From positions 62,001 to 126,000 of the forward strand of contig NZ_DRFV01000015.1 of NCBI RefSeq assembly GCF_011050365.1: DNA of 64,000 nt. Reading direction: 5' to 3'. The notes below the pieces were generated by a model. The model was not told the origin of the DNA. It did no database searches and was given only the letters and a program-made list of their open reading frames with translations. This stretch comes from Pseudohongiella sp. Lineage in GTDB: Bacteria; Pseudomonadota; Gammaproteobacteria; Pseudomonadales; Pseudohongiellaceae. A program made the translations under genes and the position numbers. Shown here piece by piece: positions 42,846-54,519 of the stretch. Positions within the stretch are counted from its first letter, which is position 1, and each line of letters opens with the position of its first letter.

Positions 42846-43182
42846 GCCCGCTCTTACGCTGCCTCATGGACGTCATGTTGCGCTGGATAAGGACGGCTAT
42901 CTGGCCCGCCTGAGTGACTGGGACATTGAGGTTGCTGCCGCGCTTGCACATCAGGAAGGCATGACGCTGACACCGGCACACTGGGATGTCATCAATCTGG
43001 TTCGGCAGTTCTATCAGGAGTTCGGTCTCTCGCCGGCCACCCGGGCTCTGGTAAAATACACCGGCCAGCATCTGGGCGCAGAGAAAGGTAAAAGCCTGTA
43101 TCTGATGACACTGTTTGGCGGCAAGCCGGCGTTAACAATCAGCCGCCTGGCTGGTCTGCCCCGCCCGGCGAATTGCTTCTGA
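42838..43182 (+). CDS. tusE: TusE/DsrC-family sulfur carrier
   Basis: This 114-residue protein accepts sulfur from TusBCD and passes it to MnmA on tRNA. DsrC-family marks are DKDGYLARLSDWDIEVAAALA, LTPAHWDVINLVRQFYQEF, and the C-terminal GLPRPANCF with the carrier Cys113 as the penultimate residue. Only one C-terminal Cys is present, as in TusE, unlike dissimilatory DsrC with two. The ATG at 42838 is chosen; the frame opening at 42787 lies inside tusB. Confidence 0.93.
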   Translation: MGRPALTLPHGRHVALDKDGYLARLSDWDIEVAAALAHQEGMTLTPAHWDVINLVRQFYQEFGLSPATRALVKYTGQHLGAEKGKSLYLMTLFGGKPALTISRLAGLPRPANCF

Positions 43183-43274
43183 TGCATGCGTTGGTTTATG
43201 CCTAGTGTGACTGAATCTGTTATGCTTCGCGCCTTGCAGGCTGAACATCAATTCTTATCAAGGTCATCTTTTAT

Positions 43275-44393
43275 ATGCGTCCTGCCGACAGTGTTCTAGC
43301 GGTCAACAACGACCTCCCCATCCGGACCCGGCAAGCGGTTCATAGCGGCAAAGTGCGCTCGGTATACTGGTTGACGGAAGAAGACAGCGCCCGGCTGATT
43401 CGTGAGCGCAATTACCCGGTCCTGCCGGATGCGCCGCTGGCCATCATGGTAATCAGCGACCGGCTGTCAGCATTCGATTGTGTCTGGCACGCTGAGGGCG
43501 GCATGGCCGGTGTACCGGGTAAAGGCGCGGCGCTGAACGCCATCGCCAGCCACTGGTTTGAGCTTTTCCGCAAAGAGGGTCTGGCTGACAGTCATATTCT
43601 GGATATTCCCCACCCCTTCGTATGGATTGTACAAAAAGCCCGCCCCGTGATGATTGAGGCAATCTGTCGCCAGTACATCACCGGCTCCATGTGGCGAGCT
43701 TACAGTAACGGTGAACGCGAATTCTGCGGTATCACCCTGCCCGATAACCTGCACAAGGACCAGCGCTTGCCGGAATTGCTGATGACGCCTTCCACCAAAG
43801 GCATTCTGCGAGGCATACCAGGCGTGCCGGAGGCTGACGACGTCAATATCAGCCGTCAGGACATACTCGACAATTATGCCGCCTTCAACTTTCGCTCGGC
43901 AGATGATGTTTCCCAATATGAGAAACTGCTGCGTGATGGTTTTGCGGTTATCAGTCAATCACTGACGAAGCTGGACCAGGTGTTTGTGGATACCAAATTC
44001 GAATTTGGTTACGTCAGTGATCAGACGGGTGTCGAGAAACTGATTTACATGGATGAGGTCGGCACGCCGGACTCATCGCGGATCTGGGATGGCCCGGCGT
44101 ATCGCAACGGCCGGATTGTGGAGCAATCGAAGGAGGCTTTCCGGCAGTTCCTGCTGCAGTATTTCCCCGATCCAGATATTCTGCTGAATAAAAATCGTAT
44201 GCCGGAGCGCATTGCTCTGGCCCGCGACAATGCCCTGCCGCTCGATGCCCTGATGCAGGTGTCAGCAACCTACGTTGGTATGGCCGAAAAGATAACCGAT
44301 CAGAAAATCCGGCTGCCCGATAACCCCAAAGCCGAAATCATCGACATTCTGCACCAGCAATACGGGCTGATAGACCCGGCGCAACTCAGCTAA
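43275..44393 (+). CDS. purC: SAICAR synthase, long form
   Basis: This 372-residue enzyme joins aspartate to CAIR with ATP in purine synthesis. It is the longer PurC type (about 370 residues, against 237 in E. coli). Conserved parts are [67 protein letters not shown]-type segment and [15 protein letters not shown]. It stands alone after tusE with 92 bases between, ahead of rraA by 12. Confidence 0.95.
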   Translation: MRPADSVLAVNNDLPIRTRQAVHSGKVRSVYWLTEEDSARLIRERNYPVLPDAPLAIMVISDRLSAFDCVWHAEGGMAGVPGKGAALNAIASHWFELFRKEGLADSHILDIPHPFVWIVQKARPVMIEAICRQYITGSMWRAYSNGEREFCGITLPDNLHKDQRLPELLMTPSTKGILRGIPGVPEADDVNISRQDILDNYAAFNFRSADDVSQYEKLLRDGFAVISQSLTKLDQVFVDTKFEFGYVSDQTGVEKLIYMDEVGTPDSSRIWDGPAYRNGRIVEQSKEAFRQFLLQYFPDPDILLNKNRMPERIALARDNALPLDALMQVSATYVGMAEKITDQKIRLPDNPKAEIIDILHQQYGLIDPAQLS

Positions 44394-44405
44394 CAGGAGT
44401 CATCA

Positions 44406-44912
44406 ATGAAGGATTCAATACACGATTTGCTGCCCGAACTGTGTGATCATTTCCCCGATCAGGTCAAGGTTGCCGAAGCCATGTTTATCAACTTTGGTGG
44501 TCGCGAGGCGTTCGGTGGTGAAATCGTCACTGTGAAAGCCTGCGAGGACAACTCTCTGGTCAGGGAGCAGCTTGGTAAATCGGGTGTGGGTAAAGTGCTG
44601 GTGGTGGATGGTGCCGGTTCCATGCGTCGCGCCATGCTGGGTGACATGATTGCCGAGTCGGCAGTCGATCATGGCTGGGAAGGCGTCATCGTATATGGCT
44701 GTATCCGCGACGTTAACGCCATCAGCCAGCTTGATCTGGGTGTGCAGGCATTGGGCGTACATCCCTTAAAAAGCGTGCGTAAAGGTGTCGGCGAATTGAA
44801 TGTTGAGGTCAGTTTTGCCGGCATCACATTTGTGCCGGGTCAGTATGTTTATGGTGACAACAATGGGTTGTTGGTGTGCGCGCAGCAACTTGTGCTGCCG
44901 GGTTTACACTAG
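44406..44912 (+). CDS. rraA: Ribonuclease E activity regulator RraA
   Basis: This 168-residue protein inhibits RNase E by binding its C-terminal part. Family marks are [60 protein letters not shown] and [20 protein letters not shown]. Some relatives in the wider fold are hydroxymethyl-ketoacid aldolases, but length and sequence favour true RraA. It is 12 bases after purC. Confidence 0.94.
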   Translation: MKDSIHDLLPELCDHFPDQVKVAEAMFINFGGREAFGGEIVTVKACEDNSLVREQLGKSGVGKVLVVDGAGSMRRAMLGDMIAESAVDHGWEGVIVYGCIRDVNAISQLDLGVQALGVHPLKSVRKGVGELNVEVSFAGITFVPGQYVYGDNNGLLVCAQQLVLPGLH

Positions 44913-44930
44913 AATGAGTCGGATCCTGTC

Positions 44931-45794
44931 ATGAAAACGCCAGCACGATTACAGCCATTGATGGATGACGGCCTGATTGACGAGGTCGTCAGTCAGTTGA
45001 TGAGCGGCAAGGAAGCACAGGTTTATGTTGTGCGATGCGGCTCCAAGCTGCGCTGCGCCAAAATCTACAAGGAAGCCAATAACCGCAGTTTCAAGCAGGC
45101 GGCGACCTATCAGGAGGGCCGCAAGGTGCGCAACAGCCGCGATGCCCGCGCTATGGGCCGCCGCAGCAAATATGGTCAGCGCGGCCATGAAGAAGCCTGG
45201 CTAAATGCGGAAGTCGATGCCTTGCGCCGGCTGCACCTGGCAAATGTGCGTGTTCCCAGAACGCATGGTTTTGTCGATGGTGTGTTGCTGATGGATATGA
45301 TTGTCGATGCTGAAGGAGATGTCGCACCGCGGCTTAATGATGTCGAGTTGACACATGAACAGGCTCTGCTCCACCACGCGCGTATTATGGATGATGTGGT
45401 GAAAATGCTGAGCGCCGGACTTATTCACGGTGATCTGTCTGAATTCAACGTTTTGCTGGCGGATGATGGTCCGGTAATCATTGATTTACCCCAGGCAGTC
45501 AATGCCGCCGGTAATAACAACGCGGCGTCCATGCTGATCCGTGATGTTGAGAACATGACACGCTATTTTGGTCGTTTCGCTCCCGAGCTGCTCAATACCT
45601 ACTACGGCCCGGAAATCTGGGATCTGTATGAGCGCGGACGGCTACGTCCAGGTGTGGTATTGACCGGCCAGTTTGAGCGTCGCGCGGAAAATGCCAATAT
45701 TGATGAAATCCTGATGGTCATTGAGCACGCCCGTGCCGAGGCCCAGGAAGCTGAAGAACGTCGTCTGGCCGCTGAATCCGGTGATGATGAGTAA
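44931..45794 (+). CDS. RIO1-like serine protein kinase
   Basis: This 287-residue kinase of the RIO family resembles the bacterial group represented by Pseudomonas PA4780. Marks are LMSGKEAQVYVVRCGSKLRCAKIYKEANNRSF with the ATP-binding Lys, the RIO flexible-loop region with RSKYGQRGHEEAW, the catalytic LIHGDLSEFNVLL (Asp and Asn of the HGDLSxxN loop), and PVIIDLPQAV with the metal Asp. Its role and substrates in bacteria are not established. It follows rraA by 18 bases and its end overlaps the MATE gene by 8 bases. Confidence 0.92.
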   Translation: MKTPARLQPLMDDGLIDEVVSQLMSGKEAQVYVVRCGSKLRCAKIYKEANNRSFKQAATYQEGRKVRNSRDARAMGRRSKYGQRGHEEAWLNAEVDALRRLHLANVRVPRTHGFVDGVLLMDMIVDAEGDVAPRLNDVELTHEQALLHHARIMDDVVKMLSAGLIHGDLSEFNVLLADDGPVIIDLPQAVNAAGNNNAASMLIRDVENMTRYFGRFAPELLNTYYGPEIWDLYERGRLRPGVVLTGQFERRAENANIDEILMVIEHARAEAQEAEERRLAAESGDDE

Positions 45795-47169
45795 TACCGG
45801 AACTACTCCGGTGACGTCCCTGCGACGTAGTGAGATTCTGCGTCGTGCCTGGCCGGTCATGCTGGCCAATGCCTCCGTCCCCCTGCTCGGCTTGTCCGAC
45901 ACTGCCGTCATTGGTAATACCGGTTCGCTATCAGCACTGGGTGCGATCGCGTTCGGCGCTATCATCTTCAGTTTTGTCTATTGGGGTTTTGGTTTTCTGC
46001 GTATGGGCACAACCGGCTTCACCGCGCAGGCCGTGGGTGCCGGAGACGAAGCCGAAGTGCGTACCGTGCTATGGCGGGCACTACTGCTGGCGGTTGCTTT
46101 AGGTCTGACGCTGATTGTCCTGCAGGCCCCCATCAGCGCTGTATCGCTGTCCCTGATGAACGGCAGTGACAGCGTCGATGTGCTGACACAAGGCTATATC
46201 GCCATCCGCATCTGGGGCGCTCCCGCGGCTTTGGCGCTGTTCGCGCTGATGGGATGTCTGATTGGTCTGGGTCACAGTAAAACCCTGCTACTGGTACAGG
46301 TATTCCTGAATGGTGTGAATATCGCTCTGGACATCTGGTTTGCCGGCGTTCTCGGCATGGGTGTTGAAGGCATAGCGTTGGGTACTGTGGTGGCAGAATG
46401 GAGCAGTGTCGGTCTCGGCCTGTTTCTGGTGCTGCGAATTCTGCGTCAGCGTCATGTCGATGCAGAAGCCTTCATTCCCTTACCCCGTCTGCGTGACTGG
46501 GTCCGGCTGCGACACACGTTAAGCGTCAACAGCCACATCATGATCCGCACGCTGTTACTGGTGTTCAGTTTCGCCTGGTTTGTGCGGCAAAGTGCGCAGT
46601 TCGGGGATGATGTATTGGCCGCCAATCATATTTTATTACAATTGATTTCCTTTTCAGCGTTTTTCCTCGACGCCTATGCTTATGTGACTGAGGCGCTTGT
46701 GGGCGAGGCCGCCGGCGCCAACAATGTGCAGCGTTTCGATGATGCCGTGCGCAAAAGCAGTGAACTGGCGCTGGCGTCTGCTGCAGTGCTGGCGGCGATA
46801 ATTCTGTTTGGTGGCGACTACGCAGCACAGTTATTGAGTGCACATGAACAGGTCAGGTATCAGGTGTCTCAGGTATTGCCGTGGGCATCGCTTTATGTGC
46901 TGTTGGCGGTGGTAGCGTTCCAGCTTGACGGTATATTCATCGGTACCACGCGTACACGCGAAATGCGTAATGCGGCCATGTTCGGTACAGCAATATTCTT
47001 GCCGCTGAGCTTGCTGGCGATCCTTGTCGCTGGCATCCATGGTTTGTGGTTGTCGTTTGTCACCTACGTATGCCTGCGCGCGATCTTCCTGTTGATCTAT
47101 CTGCCCGGCTTGCGACGTGCGCTAGATACGGCGTCGAACTCAATCGTTAGCCCGGATCAGTCGCGGTAA
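45787..47169 (+). CDS. MATE-family (DinF-like) multidrug/sodium exporter
   Basis: This 460-residue inner-membrane protein has 12 hydrophobic segments and the N-terminal MATE pattern RAWPVMLANASVPLLGLSDTAVIGNTGSLSALGAIAFG, FLRMGTTGFTAQAVGAGDEAEV, and a second-half SAFFLDAYAYVTEALVGEAAGANN. The SDTAVIG and FLRMGTTG forms suggest the DinF branch. Such pumps expel drugs in exchange for Na+ or H+. The ATG pair at 45784/45787 lies inside the end of the kinase gene; the frame from 45721 is not used. Its 3' end overlaps the ACR3-like gene on the other strand by 30 bases. Confidence 0.9.
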   Translation: MSNTGTTPVTSLRRSEILRRAWPVMLANASVPLLGLSDTAVIGNTGSLSALGAIAFGAIIFSFVYWGFGFLRMGTTGFTAQAVGAGDEAEVRTVLWRALLLAVALGLTLIVLQAPISAVSLSLMNGSDSVDVLTQGYIAIRIWGAPAALALFALMGCLIGLGHSKTLLLVQVFLNGVNIALDIWFAGVLGMGVEGIALGTVVAEWSSVGLGLFLVLRILRQRHVDAEAFIPLPRLRDWVRLRHTLSVNSHIMIRTLLLVFSFAWFVRQSAQFGDDVLAANHILLQLISFSAFFLDAYAYVTEALVGEAAGANNVQRFDDAVRKSSELALASAAVLAAIILFGGDYAAQLLSAHEQVRYQVSQVLPWASLYVLLAVVAFQLDGIFIGTTRTREMRNAAMFGTAIFLPLSLLAILVAGIHGLWLSFVTYVCLRAIFLLIYLPGLRRALDTASNSIVSPDQSR

Positions 47170-48123
47170 CCAGCGCAGGTAGACGATCATGCCAAACAAT
47201 TCGACCAGTGACTGCAATACTATGACCACAACTGCCAGGTGCCAGGCCTCCGGCAATGACAGCGCCAGTGGCAGCATGACAAATGAGTTGCGCGTGCCCA
47301 GGCTGTAGGTCAGCGTTCGCCCGACAGGCACACTGAGCCTGAATTGCGCACTTAGCCACCTGCCAGTAAAGGCGGCAGTGACCAGGAAAAGTACAAAGAC
47401 CAGCAACACTGACCACAGATGAGCGCCATACGCGAGCACCACGCTAACCTGCGAACCCGCGATCAGAAATACCACCAGGGTCAACAATGGCACAGGCAGC
47501 AAACCTGCCAATGTAACCAGTTTCCTGGCCGCCTGTTGCCGTTGCGAAAACCACTCGGTTAACCAGGCCAATATCAGTGGCGTGACTATCAGGCCGATGA
47601 ATGCCGGCAGCATATAGCTGCTGATTGCCAGTTCAAGTACCTGGTCACCCATAAAAAGCCAGATATAGAAAGGCAGCAGGACCAGCTGCGCGAGTAGCAG
47701 CACCGGTGTCGCGGCGATGGCTTTGACACTGTCGCCGCCACCAAGGTGAGTGAAACTGATAAACCAGTCCGTGCAGGGCACCGTCAGTACCAGGAGTACG
47801 CCGAGACGGATCGCAGCGTCATCCGGCAATAACAGCAGCAGCGCGCCAACCACCAGCGGCATCAGGATAAAATTACCCGTCAGCAAGGCGATCAGGAAAC
47901 GTCGGTCGCGAAATGCTGATGGCAGATGGGGCAATGGTATCTGGGTAAACGTGGTGTACAGCAAACAACCAAGCACAGGCCAGAGTAGCAGCTCCCAATA
48001 TCGGGTCTGCGCCGGCAAGGCCCAGCCGATGGTCATGCCAAGTAAAATGGCAACCAGATAGAACCAGACCTGTTGTTGCTCCAGAGTTTGACGCATAGGG
48101 TTATGTTCAAGCCTCGTCAGCAT
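47140..48123 (-). CDS. ACR3/BASS-superfamily carrier (arsenite-exporter-like)
   Basis: This 327-residue inner-membrane protein has about 10 hydrophobic segments. The VPCTDWFISFTHLGGGD motif in the fourth segment region contains the conserved Cys of ACR3 arsenite carriers, and the N-terminal WFYLVAILLGMTIGWALP and C-terminal TYSLGTRNSFVMLPLAL fit that group. Members export arsenite or, in other branches, move bile-acid-like or organic anions. No arsR, arsC or arsH is near, so arsenite is not certain. ATG 48123 is the longest start; ATG 48096 (318 residues) is an alternative. Confidence 0.83.
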   Translation of the reverse strand: MLTRLEHNPMRQTLEQQQVWFYLVAILLGMTIGWALPAQTRYWELLLWPVLGCLLYTTFTQIPLPHLPSAFRDRRFLIALLTGNFILMPLVVGALLLLLPDDAAIRLGVLLVLTVPCTDWFISFTHLGGGDSVKAIAATPVLLLAQLVLLPFYIWLFMGDQVLELAISSYMLPAFIGLIVTPLILAWLTEWFSQRQQAARKLVTLAGLLPVPLLTLVVFLIAGSQVSVVLAYGAHLWSVLLVFVLFLVTAAFTGRWLSAQFRLSVPVGRTLTYSLGTRNSFVMLPLALSLPEAWHLAVVVIVLQSLVELFGMIVYLRWLPRLIRAND

Positions 48124-48218
48124 CTGCCAGGGTGAATTCCCCGTCAGCTTAGATGACAGCTACGCCGCTGCTGCTAATCTGTTTTAGTTGCAGTATTTTT
48201 TAGCTCCGCAAGTGCTAT

Positions 48219-49127
48219 TTATCCGTGTCCATAAATCTCGGCATCGCGGTGCCTGTGGTCCGGGTGTTCAAATTCCAGTGTCGAGTGACGTATAGCGAAG
48301 TCCGCCTGCAAAACCATCTTTATTCTGTGCTTGATATCCTCAAACTGATCCCAGGCGCCGGTGTCGATGACCACATGGGCGTCCAGCGAGGCCTCATGCT
48401 CATCCATCTGCCAACAATGCACATGATGAACATCAATAACGCCGTCGATTCCCTTCAGCGCCAGAATGACGGCATCGGTATCAATATTCAAGGGACTGCC
48501 CAGCATCAGTGTTTTGATGGTTCCCCCGATTTCTGTCAGGCCCAGGTAGAGAATATAGCCTGCAATGCCGATGGTGATGGCAGGATCGACCCAGCGCAGG
48601 TCGTAGAGCAGAATAAGAGCACCGCCGGTGATTACGGCGACGGACGCGAGTGCATCGGAAAGATTGTGCAGGAACAGCGCGCGAATGTTGACGCTGTCTT
48701 TCTGCATTGAGTACGTGAGCAAGGCTGTGAGTGTATCGACGGCCAATGCAATAGCGCCCAGCCAGACGACCCACCAGCCTTTGATTTGTGGCGGATCAAT
48801 GAGCCGCATTCCGCCTTCATAGATCAGGTAGAAACCGACAATGATCAGGGTCGTGTAGTTGATGAGGGCCGCAACCACCTCAATTCGCTTGTAGCCAAAG
48901 GTCATACTGGCGTCAGCGGGACGGCGCGAGATTTTCCGGGCAGCGAATGCGATAACCAGTGACGCCATATCTGAAAAGTTGTGCAGGGCGTCGGCGATCA
49001 GAGCCAGGCTGCCGGCAAAGATGCCGCCCGCGATCTGCGCCAGGGTCAGAATGGCATTGGCCCAGATGGCGATGGCAACGCGCTTGTCCTTCGATTCGGG
49101 AGACATGTCATCGTGTTCGTGACCCAC
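48219..49127 (-). CDS. Cation diffusion facilitator (zinc/metal exporter)
   Basis: This 302-residue protein has six transmembrane segments and the CDF metal-site motifs DALHNFSD (second segment) and FLHNLSDALASV (fifth segment). It has a His-containing N terminus (GHEHDD) and a C-terminal cytoplasmic domain (HHVHCWQMDEHEASLDAHVVIDTG) that binds metal. It exports Zn2+ or another divalent metal against protons, like ZitB or CzcD. GTG 49127, with GAGG eight bases ahead, is preferred over GTG 49136. Confidence 0.92.
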   Translation of the reverse strand: MGHEHDDMSPESKDKRVAIAIWANAILTLAQIAGGIFAGSLALIADALHNFSDMASLVIAFAARKISRRPADASMTFGYKRIEVVAALINYTTLIIVGFYLIYEGGMRLIDPPQIKGWWVVWLGAIALAVDTLTALLTYSMQKDSVNIRALFLHNLSDALASVAVITGGALILLYDLRWVDPAITIGIAGYILYLGLTEIGGTIKTLMLGSPLNIDTDAVILALKGIDGVIDVHHVHCWQMDEHEASLDAHVVIDTGAWDQFEDIKHRIKMVLQADFAIRHSTLEFEHPDHRHRDAEIYGHG

Positions 49128-49169
49128 TGCGTACACCTCGGCTGGTTCGCTGGTTTAGCAAGGACCTGG

Positions 49170-49191
49170 CCCCGGCAATTCAGCACCGGGG
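49170..49191 (-). other. GC-rich hairpin after cysG
   Basis: CCCCGG and CCGGGG pair across a 10-base loop, just downstream of the cysG stop on the minus strand. There is no T run after it. It may be a weak or rho-assisted end signal. Confidence 0.35.
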
Positions 49192-49200
49192 ACAGAACAA

Positions 49201-50637
49201 TCACCGCTCTTCAGGTTTTTGGCTTTTCTGGGCAGTCGAGCCTATCTCCCCGGCGTCGGGGTTAAACCATGATAACTGACGATGCAGTTTGACCACTTGC
49301 CCGATGATGATAATGGCGGGTGCTTTTAACTGCGCTGCTTCAACCTTTTCCGCAATGTCCTGCAGGGTGCCGGTGACAACACGCTGTTGTGGCAAGGTGC
49401 CCTGCTCCACGATCCCTACTGGCATCGCACTGCTCATGCCATAGGCCTGAAGTTGTTCACAAATCACTGCCAGAGTAATCAGACCCATGTAAATCACCAG
49501 GGTCTGCTCTTCCCTGGCCAGCACCGGCCAGTCCAGGTCGGGTAAATTGTTTTTCATATGGCCGGTGACAAAACGCACCGACTGTGAATAGTCCCGATGC
49601 GTCAGTGGAATGCCAGCGTAGGCGGCACAGCCCGATGCTGCTGTGACACCAGGCACCACCTGAAACGGCAAGCCGGCAGCGGCAAGCTTATCAATCTCTT
49701 CGCCGCCGCGGCCGAAAATAAACGGATCACCACCTTTCAGGCGCAGCACCTTTTTGCCCTCACGCGTCAGACGCACCAGCAACTCATTGATCTGCTCCTG
49801 CGGCACCGGATGATGCTTGGCCTCTTTACCCACAAAGATACGTTCAGCGTCCGGCCGCACACGTTTCATGATCTCGGGTGACACCAGCCGGTCGTACAAC
49901 ACCACATCGGCGGCATACATCAGGCGCAAGGCTTTGAGTGTTAACAAATCCGGGTCGCCGGGGCCTGCGCCGACGAGGTAGACTTCGCCCTGCAGGCTTT
50001 GATTATCAGCGTCTGCCAGGCTGGCCTCAAACAACTGCATGGCTTCCTGCTCACGGCCTGCCAGCATCAGTTCGGGCATGGGCCCGGCTAACAGTTTTTC
50101 CCAGAATCGCGTGCGCCGAGCGAAGTCCCGGACGCCCTGTTTGACACGCTCACGCAGAGTGCCCAGCACAAAAGCCAGCCGACCGTATGCCGCTGGCAGC
50201 ATAATGTCGATTTTTTCCTTGAGCTGCCGGGTCAGTACCGGAGAACTGCCACCGGTAGAAATCGCCACCACGACCGGGGAGCGATCAACAATGGCCGGCA
50301 CAATGAAACTGCACAGCTCGGTCTGGTCAACGACATTAACAGGCAGTTTGCGTTCACGGGCCAGCACCGACACGCGTTTGTTAACGTCGTCATTGTCGGT
50401 GGCGGCAACGGCGAGTACCACATCATCCAGGTCGCCATCTGCAAATCCGCGTTCGTGAATTTCGCCGCCGTGTTCTTTTACCAGTTCACGAACGGCGTCA
50501 CTGACCCAGGGGGCGACCACAATCAGTGTGGCACCGGTGCGCACCAGCAAGGCAGCCTTGCGACTGGCCACCTCGCCTGCTCCGACCAACAGACAGCGCT
50601 GGCCGCGCACGTTCATAAAGACCGGAAGATAATCCAT
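49201..50637 (-). CDS. cysG: Siroheme synthase (trifunctional)
   Basis: This 478-residue enzyme makes siroheme from uroporphyrinogen III. The N-terminal third is precorrin-2 dehydrogenase/ferrochelatase (MDYLPVFMNVRGQRCLLVGAGEVASRKAALL, then ISTGGSSPVLTRQLKEKI). The C-terminal part from about residue 217 is the SAM methyltransferase (VYLVGAGPGDPDLLTLKALRLMYAADVVLYDRLV, RLKGGDPFIFGRGGEEI, VVPGVTAASGCAAYAGIPLTHRD). Siroheme is needed by sulfite and nitrite reductases. It stands 54 bases after serS. Confidence 0.96.
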   Translation of the reverse strand: MDYLPVFMNVRGQRCLLVGAGEVASRKAALLVRTGATLIVVAPWVSDAVRELVKEHGGEIHERGFADGDLDDVVLAVAATDNDDVNKRVSVLARERKLPVNVVDQTELCSFIVPAIVDRSPVVVAISTGGSSPVLTRQLKEKIDIMLPAAYGRLAFVLGTLRERVKQGVRDFARRTRFWEKLLAGPMPELMLAGREQEAMQLFEASLADADNQSLQGEVYLVGAGPGDPDLLTLKALRLMYAADVVLYDRLVSPEIMKRVRPDAERIFVGKEAKHHPVPQEQINELLVRLTREGKKVLRLKGGDPFIFGRGGEEIDKLAAAGLPFQVVPGVTAASGCAAYAGIPLTHRDYSQSVRFVTGHMKNNLPDLDWPVLAREEQTLVIYMGLITLAVICEQLQAYGMSSAMPVGIVEQGTLPQQRVVTGTLQDIAEKVEAAQLKAPAIIIIGQVVKLHRQLSWFNPDAGEIGSTAQKSQKPEER

Positions 50638-50691
50638 GACCTGTTGTCCTGTCCTGTGTTGCTTTGCTGCAAGTCTGTGTCAGGTTGCGTT

Positions 50692-52395
<1,704 letters not shown>

Positions 52396-52399
<4 letters not shown>

Positions 52400-53784
52400 G
52401 CCTTGCCTCCGGCATCTTTAGCCGGATAGCGTTTAACCGGACTGGCGGCGTCGCGCTGTCGCAGCCACTGCAGTTTCTCGCTGATTTTTTGTTCAAGGCC
52501 ATTGTCGCCCGGATGATAATAACGCGTGTCCTTCAGTGCGTCGGGGAAGTAGTTCTCGCCGGCGGCGTAGGCACCCTCTTCGTCGTGCGCGTAGCGATAC
52601 TCGGCGCCATATGCCAGATCTTTCATCAGGGCGGTAGCGGCGTTGCGCAAGTGCAGCGGTACTTCGTGCGAGGGCTGGCGGGCGACATCGGCCCTGGCGG
52701 CATTGAAGGCCATATACACCGCATTACTCTTGGGCGCACATGCCAGATAAATGACCGCATGAGCGAGCACCAGTTCACCTTCCGGGCTGCCCAGGCGGGT
52801 CAGCGCATCCCACGCCGACAGGGCCATCTGCAGGCAGCGCGGATCGGCATTGCCAATATCTTCACTGGCCATGCGCACAACCCGGCGGGCAACGTACAAA
52901 GGGTCACAGCCGCCATCCAGCATGCGTATTAACCAGTACAGCGCTGCATCCGGCGAAGAGCCACGCACCGCCTTGTGCAGGGCTGATATCTGGTCGTAGA
53001 ACAGGTCGCCACCCTTGTCAAAGCGACGCGGACTGCCAAACAACACCTGCTCCAGAATGTCATCGCCGATAGCTTCACCATCGGCCACCAGATCGGCAGC
53101 AATCTCCAGCAGGTTGAGAGATTTTCGGGCGTCGCCGTCAGCGGCCGCTGCCAGGCGGTCCAGAGCGTTGGCATCAAGCTGCAACTGACGCTGCCCGAGT
53201 CCCCGGAGGGGGTCTTCACAGGCCTGCGTCAGTACTTCCATCAGTTCCGCATCAGTCAGGCTTTTCAGGACATAAACGCGTGCACGCGACAAAAGTGCAT
53301 TGTTGAGTTCAAACGAGGGATTTTCGGTGGTGGCGCCGACAAATATCAGCGTGCCGTCTTCAATATGTGGCAGAAATGCATCCTGCTGGCTCTTATTGAA
53401 GCGGTGTACCTCATCCACGAACAGGATGGTGGCCTGCCCGTTGTACTGTTTGCGCTGTTTGGCGCGTTCGACGGCGGCCCGTATTTCCTTGACGCCGGAC
53501 AGCACCGCGGAAATGCTTTCAAAACTGGCGTCGCTGGCGATCGCCACCATACGTGCCAATGTCGTTTTACCGGTACCCGGCGGGCCCCACAGGATCATTG
53601 AATGCGGCAGACCGCGACTGATTGCCTCCCGCAGCGGTTTACCGGGGCCCAGAATATGTGATTGCCCGATATACTCATCCAGCGAGCGCGGGCGCATGCG
53701 GGCGGCCAAGGGCTGGGACTGCAGCGGTGCCTGTTCTGCTTCCGCCGTGGCACTGGTCATGTCGTCAAAGCTGGTCTGTTTCAT
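52396..53784 (-). CDS. rarA: Replication-associated recombination ATPase RarA (MgsA)
   Basis: This 462-residue AAA+ protein acts at stalled replication forks. Marks are [27 protein letters not shown], Walker [14 protein letters not shown], Walker [21 protein letters not shown], and sensor 1 [15 protein letters not shown], with the MgsA C-terminal region [17 protein letters not shown]. The ATG at 53784 overlaps the end of lolA by 20 bases and is chosen over the frame opening at 53913; an inner ATG at 53760 is also possible. Confidence 0.95.
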
Positions 53785-54460
53785 CAGTGTCTGGCGAACG
53801 GTTGTCGATGACATCCAGAAAGTCATCTTCAGGTGCTTCGAAAGTGAACACAGTGTCTTCGATGGGTTCATTGACCTGCCGGTTATAGAACTCCCACAGG
53901 GTGCGTTGCCCATTGGTATTAATCAGCAGGATGGATTCCAGCAGGCCGTCCACGAAATACAGCATTACGCGCTCATAAAGACTGCCCGGATCCAGCGGAC
54001 GCAACACAAACTCCCAGTCATTGTCGGACACCGGCACCGCGTCGATGCTGTACTGGTCAGCGATAGCGTCGGTTTCACCGCCCAGCAGTTGCGCCGCCAG
54101 CTCTGATTCATCGGGGTTCCAGTCTTCAATGGTCAACTGCAGCAAGTCGGGCTGGTAATTCCACAAGGTGGCGCCATCGGTGACAATGAGCTCCGGGAAA
54201 GGTGCCTGGGTTTCCCAATAGAAACCGTGAGGCCGCTTGAGCATGAACAGAATGTCACTTTCTTCCAGCACGCCGCCGCTGGACTCGGTAATGAGCTGTC
54301 TGACATCGGCACGCAATGTATTCAGATCAGCAAGCAGGCCAGACAGGCGCTCGACTGCAGTCACTGTCTCTTGCGCCGCAGCACTGGCGCGCGGCGCCAG
54401 CAAGGTCGGGGTCGCCGCCAGACTGAGGCTGAGCACACAGAACAGAAGATAGGGTTTCAC
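53765..54460 (-). CDS. lolA: Outer-membrane lipoprotein carrier LolA
   Basis: This 231-residue periplasmic chaperone takes lipoproteins from LolCDE to the outer membrane. A signal peptide of about 28 residues (ending RASAAA) is followed by the LolA pattern: [58 protein letters not shown], and [20 protein letters not shown]. Length is slightly above E. coli LolA with an acidic tail. It lies between ftsK and rarA, the usual order. Confidence 0.95.
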   Translation of the reverse strand: MKPYLLFCVLSLSLAATPTLLAPRASAAAQETVTAVERLSGLLADLNTLRADVRQLITESSGGVLEESDILFMLKRPHGFYWETQAPFPELIVTDGATLWNYQPDLLQLTIEDWNPDESELAAQLLGGETDAIADQYSIDAVPVSDNDWEFVLRPLDPGSLYERVMLYFVDGLLESILLINTNGQRTLWEFYNRQVNEPIEDTVFTFEAPEDDFLDVIDNRSPDTDETDQL

Positions 54461-54519
54461 TGGCAGTCCTTTTCACATTGAGTTTCGGTAAGTCTAAGCG
54501 CAATCGGGTTAACCGGGGC

